Shown here: piece by piece, positions 17,084 through 24,010 of the stretch | Position numbering within the stretch: the stretch's first letter is position 1 | How the letters are laid out: each line of letters begins with the position of its first letter | Origin: Chloroflexota bacterium | GTDB lineage: Bacteria > Chloroflexota > Limnocylindria > Limnocylindrales > CSP1-4 | Direction: 5' to 3' | Assembly: GCA_003141455.1 (NCBI GenBank) | Contig: PLMA01000048.1 | Coordinates: forward strand, 54,488-118,487 | DNA length: 64,000 nucleotides | Position numbers and translations under genes: made by a program | The notes under the pieces: model-generated | Told to the model about the DNA's origin: nothing | Databases searched by the model: none | What the model saw: only the letters and a program-made list of their open reading frames with translations

Positions 17084-17653
17084 ATGTTCAGCACCTTCAA
17101 TCCGAACCCGGCCCAGTCCATGCCGCTGACGGTAGTCACGGCGCAGCTGATCATCCAGGGTACGATCCAGACTCGCCTCCTCCGTCTGACCGACGTCGTC
17201 AATGAGCCGGACATCGCCAGTCTCGTGGTCCTGGACGCGACGTTCATGGAGGTCGGCTCCAGGCGCGTGGTCGCCGGAGCAGCCGTGTCGCAGGTCCAGC
17301 TGGACGACGTCCTCTTCGTCCATATGACTCAGTCGTCGGAAGCGAACTCCGACATGCGGACCCCCAAGCAGGCCGTTCGGGCAACCCTCCTGGCGCCGCC
17401 GTTCACGATCGAGGGTCAGATACACCTGCCATACGAGTCGGAGCTGAAGATCGCGATGGCAGCCTATACGGGTCGCTTCCTGCCCGTCACCGGTGCCCGC
17501 TACTGGGCCTACGGCGTGGCGGAGGCGCCAAATTCCGTGGATCTGCTGATCGTCAACCACGCCAAGGTCCACGTGGCGGTAGCGTCGAGCACGCAGTGGC
17601 TCACCGAAGCTCCGTCGGAGGCGGGAGGGGGATCCCCGCCGAGCGGCTGGTAG
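17084..17653 (+). CDS. Conserved hypothetical protein
   Basis: 189 aa, soluble, no signal peptide. The sequence is mostly alternating hydrophobic strands (LTVVTAQLIIQGTIQTRLLRLTDVVN; DIASLVVLDATFMEV; QLDDVLFVHM), suggesting a beta-barrel or sandwich with a second similar half near VDLLIVNHAKVHVAVA. I do not recognise a functional family. The start ATG follows TGCCGGC with no obvious Shine-Dalgarno. It converges with the sulfurtransferase gene with only 4 bp between stops. Confidence 0.7.
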   Translation: MFSTFNPNPAQSMPLTVVTAQLIIQGTIQTRLLRLTDVVNEPDIASLVVLDATFMEVGSRRVVAGAAVSQVQLDDVLFVHMTQSSEANSDMRTPKQAVRATLLAPPFTIEGQIHLPYESELKIAMAAYTGRFLPVTGARYWAYGVAEAPNSVDLLIVNHAKVHVAVASSTQWLTEAPSEAGGGSPPSGW

Positions 17654-17657
17654 CGCG

Positions 17658-18515
17658 TCAGCGCTCGACCGGCAGATCGAGACGGTCGCCCCACTCGACC
17701 CAGCCGCCGTCGTAGACGGCCACGTCATCGCAGCCCAGAAGCGTGAGCGCGAAGGCGAGCTTGCACGCTCCGAGGCCGACCGAGTCGTAGCAGACGATCC
17801 GCCGTCTCGAGTCGACGCCGGCTTTGCGCAATTGCGACCGCAGTTCCTCGGCGCTGTGGAAGCGGCCCGTCTGTGGCTCGGTCATGGCGGAAGCCGGAAC
17901 GTTGACCGCGCCGGGGATGTGGCCCAACCGTCGAGTCGAACCGGCGTGCCCGGCGAACTCGGATGGCGCCCGAGCGTCGAGCAGCTGGACCTGCGGCGAG
18001 CCGATCAGCTGGCGCACGTCGCTCGCAGTCAGGCGCGTTCTTCCCGCGAGGCGGGGAGTGAAGGTAGTGGGCGGCCGCAGCTCGGCTGTGGTGGAGATAG
18101 GCTGGCCCAGGTTCCGCCATGCTTCGAGACCGCCGACCAGGATGCGGGCCGAATCGAATCCGTAGACGCGCATCGTCCACCACGCTCGGGCTGCGTAGGA
18201 GCCGGCGGTGTCGTCGTAGATGACCGCCACCATGCCATTGCCGATGCCGACTCGGGCCAGCGTCTCCGCGATGCGCGTCGGTCCTGCCAGGAGCAGGGCC
18301 TCGCTCTCGTCCTCTTGCTCGGCGAGGTCGGTTCGCCAGTCGAGGTACGTGGCGCCGGGAATATGCCCGTTGGCGTACAGGCGGTGCCCGGAGCCGTCTG
18401 GTCGCCAACGTAGATCCAGCACGCCAAAGCCGGGCCGGCCGAGGTTCTCGGCCAGCCACTCGGCCGTGGCCAGCAGCTCGGGTCGGGCGTATCTGCTGAC
18501 GTTGTATCCGTTCAT
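17658..18515 (-). CDS. Two-domain rhodanese-like protein lacking the catalytic cysteine
   Basis: 285 aa from the ATG at 18515. It has the tandem rhodanese layout of thiosulfate/3-mercaptopyruvate sulfurtransferases: FGVLDLRW, YANGHIPGATYLDWRTDL and the usual inactive N-domain loop VIYDDTAGSYAARAWW, then VQLLDARAPSEFAGH and HIPGAVNVP in the second domain. In the C-terminal domain the loop that normally reads YCGSGVTAC is YDSVGLGAC, so Asp (about residue 244) replaces the sulfur-accepting Cys. A neighbouring Cys two residues earlier (VCY) lies in the preceding strand. It is probably not a standard sulfurtransferase. It is divergent from a class V aminotransferase, 99 bp apart. Confidence 0.85.
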   Translation of the reverse strand: MNGYNVSRYARPELLATAEWLAENLGRPGFGVLDLRWRPDGSGHRLYANGHIPGATYLDWRTDLAEQEDESEALLLAGPTRIAETLARVGIGNGMVAVIYDDTAGSYAARAWWTMRVYGFDSARILVGGLEAWRNLGQPISTTAELRPPTTFTPRLAGRTRLTASDVRQLIGSPQVQLLDARAPSEFAGHAGSTRRLGHIPGAVNVPASAMTEPQTGRFHSAEELRSQLRKAGVDSRRRIVCYDSVGLGACKLAFALTLLGCDDVAVYDGGWVEWGDRLDLPVER

Positions 18516-18614
18516 GCAACCCCCCTGGCTCCAGGTCTCGCGTCGCCGATCGGACGACCGGTCGATCCAACCGGTGCCCGGGCGTGGCGCCACCGGTCCT
18601 TATCATAGGCGGCG

Positions 18615-19859
18615 ATGGTGACCCCATTTCTCCCCGACGACGAGAAGATCCCGGCAATCCGTGAAGCGCTTCCGGCCACGGCCGCGGGCATCTACCTGAA
18701 CACCGGCTCTGCCGGGCCGCTGCCCCGGGAGACCGCTCACGCCATGGCCGAAGCGGAGGCCTGGGAGCTGCGCACCGGCCGAGCCGATCGCAACTTCTGG
18801 CAGGATGCGCTGGAACGGCGGGCCGAGGCCAGAGCGGCTGCCGCCGCCGTTCTGGGTACGGACCCGAGCCGAATCGCCCTGACCCATGCCGCCACCGACG
18901 GCATGAACATCGCCACCTGGGCCGTCGATTGGCGAGCCGGAGATCGAGCCGTCACCACGTCCCTGGAGCATGCCGGCGGCCTCGGACCGTTGTGGGCGAT
19001 CCGCGATCGATGGGGAGTGGAGCTTGTTGTCGCCGACGTGGGTAGGGGCGGCGATCCGGCCGCGGCCGTGGAGGCGATGGATCGCGCGATCAGGCCTGGG
19101 ACGCGGCTCGTTTCCATGTCGCACGTCTCGTGGGCTACCGGAGCGCGACTGCCGGTCGGCGAGATCGTCGAGATGGCGCACGCTCGTGGGGCGCTCGTAG
19201 CCGTCGACGGCGCTCAGGCGGTCGGCGCGATTCCAGTTTCCGTCGAGGAACTGGGCGTCGACTTCTACGCCATGCCCGGTCAGAAGTGGCTCCTCGGGCC
19301 CGAGGGTGTCGGGGCGCTCTACTGCGCCCCTTCGGTACTGGATCGGCCGCGCCTGGCCTTCGCCGGTTGGGCCAGTTTCGAGTCGCTGGACCTGGCGGCG
19401 CACGGCAAGCCATGGCCGGACGCTCGCCGCTTCGAGAATTCGACCCTCCACGGGCCGTCGGTCCTGGGCTTCGCCCGAAGCGCGGCCTGGCTCTCGATGT
19501 TCGTGGGGCTGCCGTGGATCTACGAGCGCATCGGTCGTCTCGCGGGCGAGGCGGTGGCGATGCTGGCCGAGGTTCCCGGAGTGGAGCTGCTGACGGCGCG
19601 CGAGCAGATGGCCGGACTCGTCAGCTTCCGGATCGCCGGGTGGGAGGCCGGGGCCGCCCTGCGCGAGCTGGAACAGCGGACGCTCTGCATCGCCCGAACG
19701 ATCCCGCCCCTGGACGCGATCCGGATCAGCGTGGGCTTCTTCAACACGGATGCGGAGCTGCGCCGCTTCCGCGACGGAGTGGCTCTCGTCGCCGCCCACA
19801 CGCCGGAGTCGATCCCGCACCGCCCCAGGATCGAGGTCCTCCGCGGCGGGGTGGACTAG
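18615..19859 (+). CDS. Class V aminotransferase (cysteine desulfurase/epimerase-like)
   Basis: 414 aa PLP enzyme, fold type I. Evidence: YLNTGSAGPLPRETAHAM, IALTHAATDGMNIATWAV, the Asp-bearing ALVAVDGAQAVGAIPV and the PLP-lysine site FYAMPGQKWLLGPEGVGAL. This pattern is nearest to the isopenicillin-N epimerase/CsdA-like branch of cysteine desulfurases. No catalytic Cys loop like that of SufS was identified, so desulfurase activity is uncertain. The divergent partner is a rhodanese-like protein, a context compatible with sulfur transfer. A tRNA gene follows 42 bp downstream. Confidence 0.85.
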   Translation: MVTPFLPDDEKIPAIREALPATAAGIYLNTGSAGPLPRETAHAMAEAEAWELRTGRADRNFWQDALERRAEARAAAAAVLGTDPSRIALTHAATDGMNIATWAVDWRAGDRAVTTSLEHAGGLGPLWAIRDRWGVELVVADVGRGGDPAAAVEAMDRAIRPGTRLVSMSHVSWATGARLPVGEIVEMAHARGALVAVDGAQAVGAIPVSVEELGVDFYAMPGQKWLLGPEGVGALYCAPSVLDRPRLAFAGWASFESLDLAAHGKPWPDARRFENSTLHGPSVLGFARSAAWLSMFVGLPWIYERIGRLAGEAVAMLAEVPGVELLTAREQMAGLVSFRIAGWEAGAALRELEQRTLCIARTIPPLDAIRISVGFFNTDAELRRFRDGVALVAAHTPESIPHRPRIEVLRGGVD

Positions 19860-19901
19860 GGTCGCCGTCCGCCGGAGACGGGTGTACGATCGTGCCCCGG
19901 C

Positions 19902-19977
19902 GGGGGAGTAGCTCAACGGTTAGAGCATGGCTCTTATACAGCCCCGGTTGGAGGTTCGAATCCTCCCTCCCCTACCA
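19902..19977 (+). tRNA. tRNA with anticodon UAU (predicted tRNA-Ile)
   Basis: A 76-nt cloverleaf can be drawn by hand. Acceptor GGGGGAG pairs with CTCCCCT (G1-U72 wobble), D arm GCTC/GAGC with loop AACGGTTA, anticodon arm TGGCT-CTTATAC-AGCCC (position 27-43 unpaired), five-base variable loop, T arm GGAGG-TTCGAAT-CCTCC, discriminator A and an encoded CCA. The anticodon is TAT, which reads AUA isoleucine. Most bacteria read AUA with a lysidine-modified CAU tRNA, so this gene is noteworthy. Confidence 0.9.
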
Positions 19978-20072
19978 ACTTCCCGGTCGCTCACCCTGCC
20001 ATCATCGTGGGGTGCCGCCGAGCGAACTGTGCCTCTCCACCCAACGCCGGCAAGCGCTTCCCACTTGGCAGC

Positions 20073-20124
20073 TTGACAGATGTAAAGTGCGCTTTACAAT
20101 TGCAGACGTCAAGCGAGCTTTACA
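20073..20124 (+). promoter_or_regulatory. Sigma-70 promoter with overlapping palindromic operator
   Basis: A consensus -35 TTGACA (20073-20078), 16-bp spacer, and -10 TACAAT (20095-20100). Lying across the spacer and -10 is TGTAAAG-TGCG-CTTTACA (20081-20098), a perfect 7+7 inverted repeat. A further half-site CTTTACA is at 20118-20124. The XRE gene starts 12 bp later. Autorepression by that regulator is the obvious reading. Confidence 0.8.
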
Positions 20125-20136
20125 TCGAAGCGAGCC

Positions 20137-20343
20137 ATGAAGAACCGGCTGGAAGACGAACGGACGAGTCGAGGCTGGACGCAGCAGGAGCTGGCCGATC
20201 GGGCCGAGGTTTCCCGGCAGACCATCATCTCGCTCGAGCGCGGCCGCTACAACCCGTCGATCCTGCTGGCTTTTCGCCTTGCCCGTCTTCTGGGCACGCA
20301 GATAGAAGACCTGTTCCTATACGAGGAGGGTGACCATGACTGA
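20137..20343 (+). CDS. Small XRE-family helix-turn-helix regulator
   Basis: 68 aa, a single Cro/CI-type HTH: RLEDERTSRGWTQQELADRAEVSRQTIISLERGRYNPSILLAFRLARLL and the ending TQIEDLFLYEE. This short class commonly represses its own operon, which also carries a small membrane protein. A clear promoter and operator lie immediately upstream. Its last 8 nt overlap the next gene. Confidence 0.92.
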   Translation: MKNRLEDERTSRGWTQQELADRAEVSRQTIISLERGRYNPSILLAFRLARLLGTQIEDLFLYEEGDHD

Positions 20344-20800
20344 TCGAACGACCTGGCTCCGGACACGAGTCCGCGCCGGCTGGCTGCTCCTGGCATGTGG
20401 GATCCTGGCGTTCGCAGCATCGCTCGTGCTGGCGCGCGCGAACCCGGACTTCCCGTGGAACCTGCGTATCTTGGGTGGCGTGGGCATGGTCGTGGGTGGG
20501 CTCGGAGTCGGCCTGCTGGTCCGGTACCGGCCGGCGATGTCGAACGGCGAAGTCGCCCGCCGCCTCGTAGTCGAGGAGCGCGACGAGCGGGGAGTCCAGA
20601 TCCGGCAAAGGGCGGGCCAACGAGCCTACTGGGTGTCGGCAATCCTCATCTACGTCGGCTTGATGTGGGCCTCGTTCGCGTCGAACGGAGACCTTCCGGC
20701 ACTTGAGGGCGATCTACTGTGGAACTGCCTCGTCATCGCCTTTCTGGTCCCACTGTTCGTTTACCTCGGCAGCGTCATCGCCGACGAACGCCGCACCTGA
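20336..20800 (+). CDS. Small multi-pass membrane protein (DUF2178-like)
   Basis: 154 aa from the ATG at 20336, which has GAGGAGG 6 nt upstream; a GTG two codons earlier is possible. Four predicted membrane helices: WLLLACGILAFAASLVLARA, ILGGVGMVVGGLGVGLLV, YWVSAILIYVGLMWASF and CLVIAFLVPLFVYLGSVI. A charged cytoplasmic loop (GEVARRLVVEERDERGVQIRQRAG) separates the pairs. The pairing with a small XRE regulator is common for DUF2178-like membrane proteins of unknown role. Overlap with the regulator gene indicates one transcript. Confidence 0.8.
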   Translation: MTDRTTWLRTRVRAGWLLLACGILAFAASLVLARANPDFPWNLRILGGVGMVVGGLGVGLLVRYRPAMSNGEVARRLVVEERDERGVQIRQRAGQRAYWVSAILIYVGLMWASFASNGDLPALEGDLLWNCLVIAFLVPLFVYLGSVIADERRT

Positions 20801-20832
20801 GCGATCCGGCGGGGTCTGCCCTCGCTGCTTAG

Positions 20833-21054
20833 CAGCTGCTCTCGGGCGTGATGCTGCCGATGTCGTTTGCTCCCGACTGGCTGCAGACCGTTGCCAGGTT
20901 CAATCCCCTGTATCACGCGGTCGCTGCCATTCGGGCGCTCTTCAATGCGAGCTACGGCGACTCGGAGATCGTCTTTGGAGTGGCGCTTCTTGCGATCCTG
21001 GCAATGGCCACGATCTCGCTCGGCGCCCGCACCTTCAGCCGTGCCGCGTCGTAG
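20833..21054 (+). pseudogene. C-terminal remnant of an ABC-2 type transporter permease
   Basis: The frame reads QLLSGVMLPMSFAPDWLQTV, continues ARFNPLYHAVAAIRALFNA, and ends with a last membrane helix (VALLAILAMATISLGARTF). This matches the final 70 residues of DrrB-type ABC-2 permeases (about 250 aa). A stop codon (TAG, 20830-20832) directly precedes the recognisable part, and no matching N-terminal part or ATPase gene is present upstream. It is most simply a truncated relic. A 68-aa product from the GTG at 20848 is possible but unlikely to function. Confidence 0.75.
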
Positions 21055-21116
21055 AACGGGGCCGCTCGCGCCTCCGCCCGTCGCGCCCTCGCGTGGGACG
21101 CCGCTAGACTCCGACC

Positions 21117-21695
21117 ATGTCCGTCCTCGACGATGCGCCGTACCTCCACGCCGACGATCGCGCCACGTGGCGCGCATGGCTGGAGGCGAACCATGCGACG
21201 GCCCGCGGCGTCTGGCTGGTGACCTGGCTGCCGAGTTCGGGCCGGGTCCGCCTGGACTACGAAGCGGCAATCGAGGAAGCCCTGTGCTTCGGCTGGGTGG
21301 ATAGCACCGGCGGCCACCTGGACGACGAGCGCGGCAAGCTCTACTTCGCGCCGCGCAAGCCCCGCAGCGTCTGGGCCGCGTCCAACAAAGTGCGGATCGA
21401 GCGGTTGATCGGCGAGGGGCGGATGGCTCCCGCGGGTTTGGCCGCTGTCGAGCGGGCGAAGGCGAACGGGTCCTGGGAGATCCTCGATGCCGCCGAGCGG
21501 ATGGAAGTCCCGGAGGACCTCGCGGCGGCCTTCGAGATCCGTCCGCCGGCCGCCGTCAACTTCGCGGCGTTCCCGCCCTCGGCGCGCAAGATGCTGCTCG
21601 GCTGGGTCGCGGTCGCGCAGCGCCCGAAGACTCGTGCGACGCGGATCGAGAAGATTGCGGAAGCGGCCGCCCGCAATGAACGTGCCAGGGGCTGA
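21117..21695 (+). CDS. YdeI/OmpD-associated family protein
   Basis: 192 aa with the family pattern: DRATWRAWLEANHATARGVWLV, YEAAIEEALCFGWVDSTGG, FAPRKPRSVWAASNKVRIERLI and a C-terminal OmdA-type segment FAAFPPSARKMLLGWVAVAQRPKTRATRI. YdeI-like proteins are linked to resistance to cationic peptides, but the mechanism is unclear. The full-length gene stands alone with ATG start. Confidence 0.88.
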   Translation: MSVLDDAPYLHADDRATWRAWLEANHATARGVWLVTWLPSSGRVRLDYEAAIEEALCFGWVDSTGGHLDDERGKLYFAPRKPRSVWAASNKVRIERLIGEGRMAPAGLAAVERAKANGSWEILDAAERMEVPEDLAAAFEIRPPAAVNFAAFPPSARKMLLGWVAVAQRPKTRATRIEKIAEAAARNERARG

Positions 21696-21777
21696 AGCCG
21701 AACCGACCGTTGACCGCGCCGCGTGACCCCTTACGATTTGCGGACGAACCCCCGGCCCACTTGAGGACCGTCACTCG

Positions 21778-22503
21778 ATGAGCCATCTCCCTCCCGCGCC
21801 CGGCCCCACGCGGCCGGCTGCTCCACAGTGGGGCGCGCCGCCACAGGCGTGGGCAGGACAGACGTGGGCGCCGCAGGCGTGGGCCCCGGGAGCGGCCTAT
21901 GGCTGGGGAGCGCCTCCAGGTCGGCCGGCGAAGGCCGGGGCCGGGGCCGCCCGGCCGCGCTGGGCAGGAACGATCGCGGTCGCCGTGATCGTCGTGGGCG
22001 TCGTGTTGGGCGGGATCGCGGCGGACAACGCCATCCCCGTGCCGAGTGCCGGGCGGATCGCGATCAGCCAGGCGGTCTACATGACCGCCGCTCCGGGCTG
22101 GGTCACGACCACGGCCGCGGGGGAGATAACGGACGGGCTCGCGCTTCAGAACTCGAGCGCCCTCCTGATCGCGCAGGTCCTCAGCACCAATTACAAGGGC
22201 GATCCCCGGCAACTCCTCCAGACGTCGGAAGCCAGCTTCGGAGCAGACGCCGCCCAGATCTCCTTCGGCGGTGAGCGAGACGTCGTCCTGAACGGCAAAC
22301 ACGCGAGCGAAGTCGCGTTCTCCGCCCTGGTCTCCGGCGACAGAGGCTCGGGCATGCTCGATGGCGAGCTGGTATGCCTGGTTCTGCCGTCGGAGGGCAA
22401 CGGCTACGCCGTCTTCATCCAGGTTGCCGCGCCCCAGGGAGACCTCTCCTCCATCACCGATGACATAGACGCCATGGCCGGCAGCGTGGAAGTGGGCCAG
22501 TGA
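21778..22503 (+). CDS. Membrane-anchored protein with Pro/Trp-rich cytoplasmic head
   Basis: 241 aa. Residues 1-62 are rich in Pro, Ala, Gly and Trp (PQWGAPPQAWAGQTWAPQAW), then one membrane helix (GTIAVAVIVVGVVLGGIAAD) and an extracytoplasmic domain of about 150 residues with alternating strands (ISQAVYMTAAPGWVTTTAAG; ASEVAFSALVSGD). Such proline-rich heads before one helix are common in actinobacteria and Chloroflexota. The stop overlaps the start of the PrsW-like gene by 4 nt, so the two are coupled, and this protein is a candidate partner or substrate of that protease. Confidence 0.75.
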   Translation: MSHLPPAPGPTRPAAPQWGAPPQAWAGQTWAPQAWAPGAAYGWGAPPGRPAKAGAGAARPRWAGTIAVAVIVVGVVLGGIAADNAIPVPSAGRIAISQAVYMTAAPGWVTTTAAGEITDGLALQNSSALLIAQVLSTNYKGDPRQLLQTSEASFGADAAQISFGGERDVVLNGKHASEVAFSALVSGDRGSGMLDGELVCLVLPSEGNGYAVFIQVAAPQGDLSSITDDIDAMAGSVEVGQ

Positions 22504-23933
22504 GCGCTCAGGCCACGCGAGCGTTGCCACGGGCCCCGAGGTGGGGCTTGAGAGGGACGTTTGTCCGGCCCAGCCAGCCCGCCTACTGGCTCTTCATCGT
22601 CCTCCTCTTCGTCGGGGGCGACAGGAGCCTCGGCATCCAGCTGGACATGGTCCAGCTGCCGTCGGCGTTCCTGATGAGCTGGGTGCTGGTCCTCCTGTAC
22701 GCCATCCCCGTGGCCTTCCTGGTGTACCACCTCGACCTGTTCGAGCGCGAGCCGATCGCGCTCGTGGCCGCCGCCCTGATCTGGGGCGGCGTCATCGCGA
22801 CAGGCCTGGCGGTCTACGCCAACGATGCCTGGAGCTCGGTCGTGGGCAAGGTGGCGCCGGAGGCGGCGCTCGACTGGGGCGCGGCGATCGTGGCCCCGCC
22901 GGTGGAGGAGACGCTCAAGCTGATGGGCGTCGTGCTCCTGTTCCTGATCGTGCCCGAAGAGTTCGACGGGGTTCTCGACGGATTCGTCTACGGCGCGATG
23001 GTGGGCCTGGGCTTCACCGTCGTCGAGGACACGATGTACTTCCTGATGCCGGTCCTCTCGAGCGGCGTCGACCAGACCGGCCCCGTCTTCGACACGTTCT
23101 TCATCCGCGTCATCGGCGGCGGGCTCTACGGCCACGTCCTCTTCGCGGGCCTGACAGGGATGGGCTTCGCCTACCTCGTTACCTCGAGGGCGGTCCTGAG
23201 CAGGCGGATCGCCGGCTTCGGCGGATGCTTTGCGGCGGCGCTGGCGGGCCACGCCTTCTGGGATTCGCCCATCCTGAACGACATGCTCGCGAACGGCGGC
23301 GCTCCTGCGAGCCAGCCCCAGGTCATCCTGTGGTCCACGTTCAAAGGCTTGCCATTCCTCATCCTGCTGGGCGTTCTCGTGGTGGTGGCGACCCGAAGCG
23401 AGGAGCGGTCTTTCCGGGCCATCGTCTCCGGAGAGCCGGATGGAACTCTGTTCCCGGAGCCCGAGATGCGAGCCCTGGGCAGCCTGTGGACGAGACGGTC
23501 GGCTCGAGCCGAAGCCGGCCGAAGGCTCGGCCCGGCGGGCGCCCGACTCATGGGCGAGCTCCAATCCGCCCAGATCGACTACGCCATGGTTCGAAGTCGA
23601 AGCGAATCCGCGGCCGATCCGGCCCTCGAACCGCTACGGCAGCGCATCCGCTGGATCAGGGCCCGGATGGTGCCGGTCTCGGGCGCCCCACCCGCCTCCG
23701 CACTCCCCGGCGCCGCGGGCGTCTCCGTCCCGGACTGGTCGCCGACCCACCTCGTGCCCGCCGGCGGAGTGCCGGCCTGGGCCGTGCCGGATCCGTCGAA
23801 GCGGCCGGTCGCCAGCCTCCCTCCGGGGCTGGAAGTGGTGGTGGAATCGCGAATCGACGACTGGGCCCTCGTTCGGGCCGCCGGCGAGTGGCGTGGCTGG
23901 GTCGACGGGCGCCTGCTCGTCGAGCGTCACTGA
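22500..23933 (+). CDS. prsW: PrsW-family intramembrane metalloprotease with C-terminal SH3-like domain
   Basis: 477 aa, GTG start overlapping the previous stop. It has about eight hydrophobic segments and PrsW motifs: PPVEETLK (EExxK) near residue 136, EFDGVLDGFVYGAMVGLGFTVVED, YGHVLFAGLTGMGFAY and AGHAFWDS, where the His/Asp/Glu residues would bind zinc. PrsW cleaves membrane-anchored anti-sigma factors in Bacillus. After a linker of about 140 residues the last 40 residues (LPPGLEVVVESRIDDWALVR, then GEWRGWVDGRLLVER) look like a bacterial SH3 repeat, an unusual addition to PrsW. Confidence 0.87.
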   Translation: MSAQATRALPRAPRWGLRGTFVRPSQPAYWLFIVLLFVGGDRSLGIQLDMVQLPSAFLMSWVLVLLYAIPVAFLVYHLDLFEREPIALVAAALIWGGVIATGLAVYANDAWSSVVGKVAPEAALDWGAAIVAPPVEETLKLMGVVLLFLIVPEEFDGVLDGFVYGAMVGLGFTVVEDTMYFLMPVLSSGVDQTGPVFDTFFIRVIGGGLYGHVLFAGLTGMGFAYLVTSRAVLSRRIAGFGGCFAAALAGHAFWDSPILNDMLANGGAPASQPQVILWSTFKGLPFLILLGVLVVVATRSEERSFRAIVSGEPDGTLFPEPEMRALGSLWTRRSARAEAGRRLGPAGARLMGELQSAQIDYAMVRSRSESAADPALEPLRQRIRWIRARMVPVSGAPPASALPGAAGVSVPDWSPTHLVPAGGVPAWAVPDPSKRPVASLPPGLEVVVESRIDDWALVRAAGEWRGWVDGRLLVERH

Positions 23934-24010
23934 CTTTCCGGCGGCGCGCGAAGGCCGGCGCTCCCGGCGCGGCGGCCGGTGCTGCCGTTCTCGCCAGTGA
24001 GGCGACGGAC

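Noticed and set aside
16013-17728. 571-aa ORF antisense to the ligase C-terminus and the hypothetical at 17084
   Set aside because: Both sense genes are supported; the antisense protein has no structure and its repeats mirror the ligase minisatellite.
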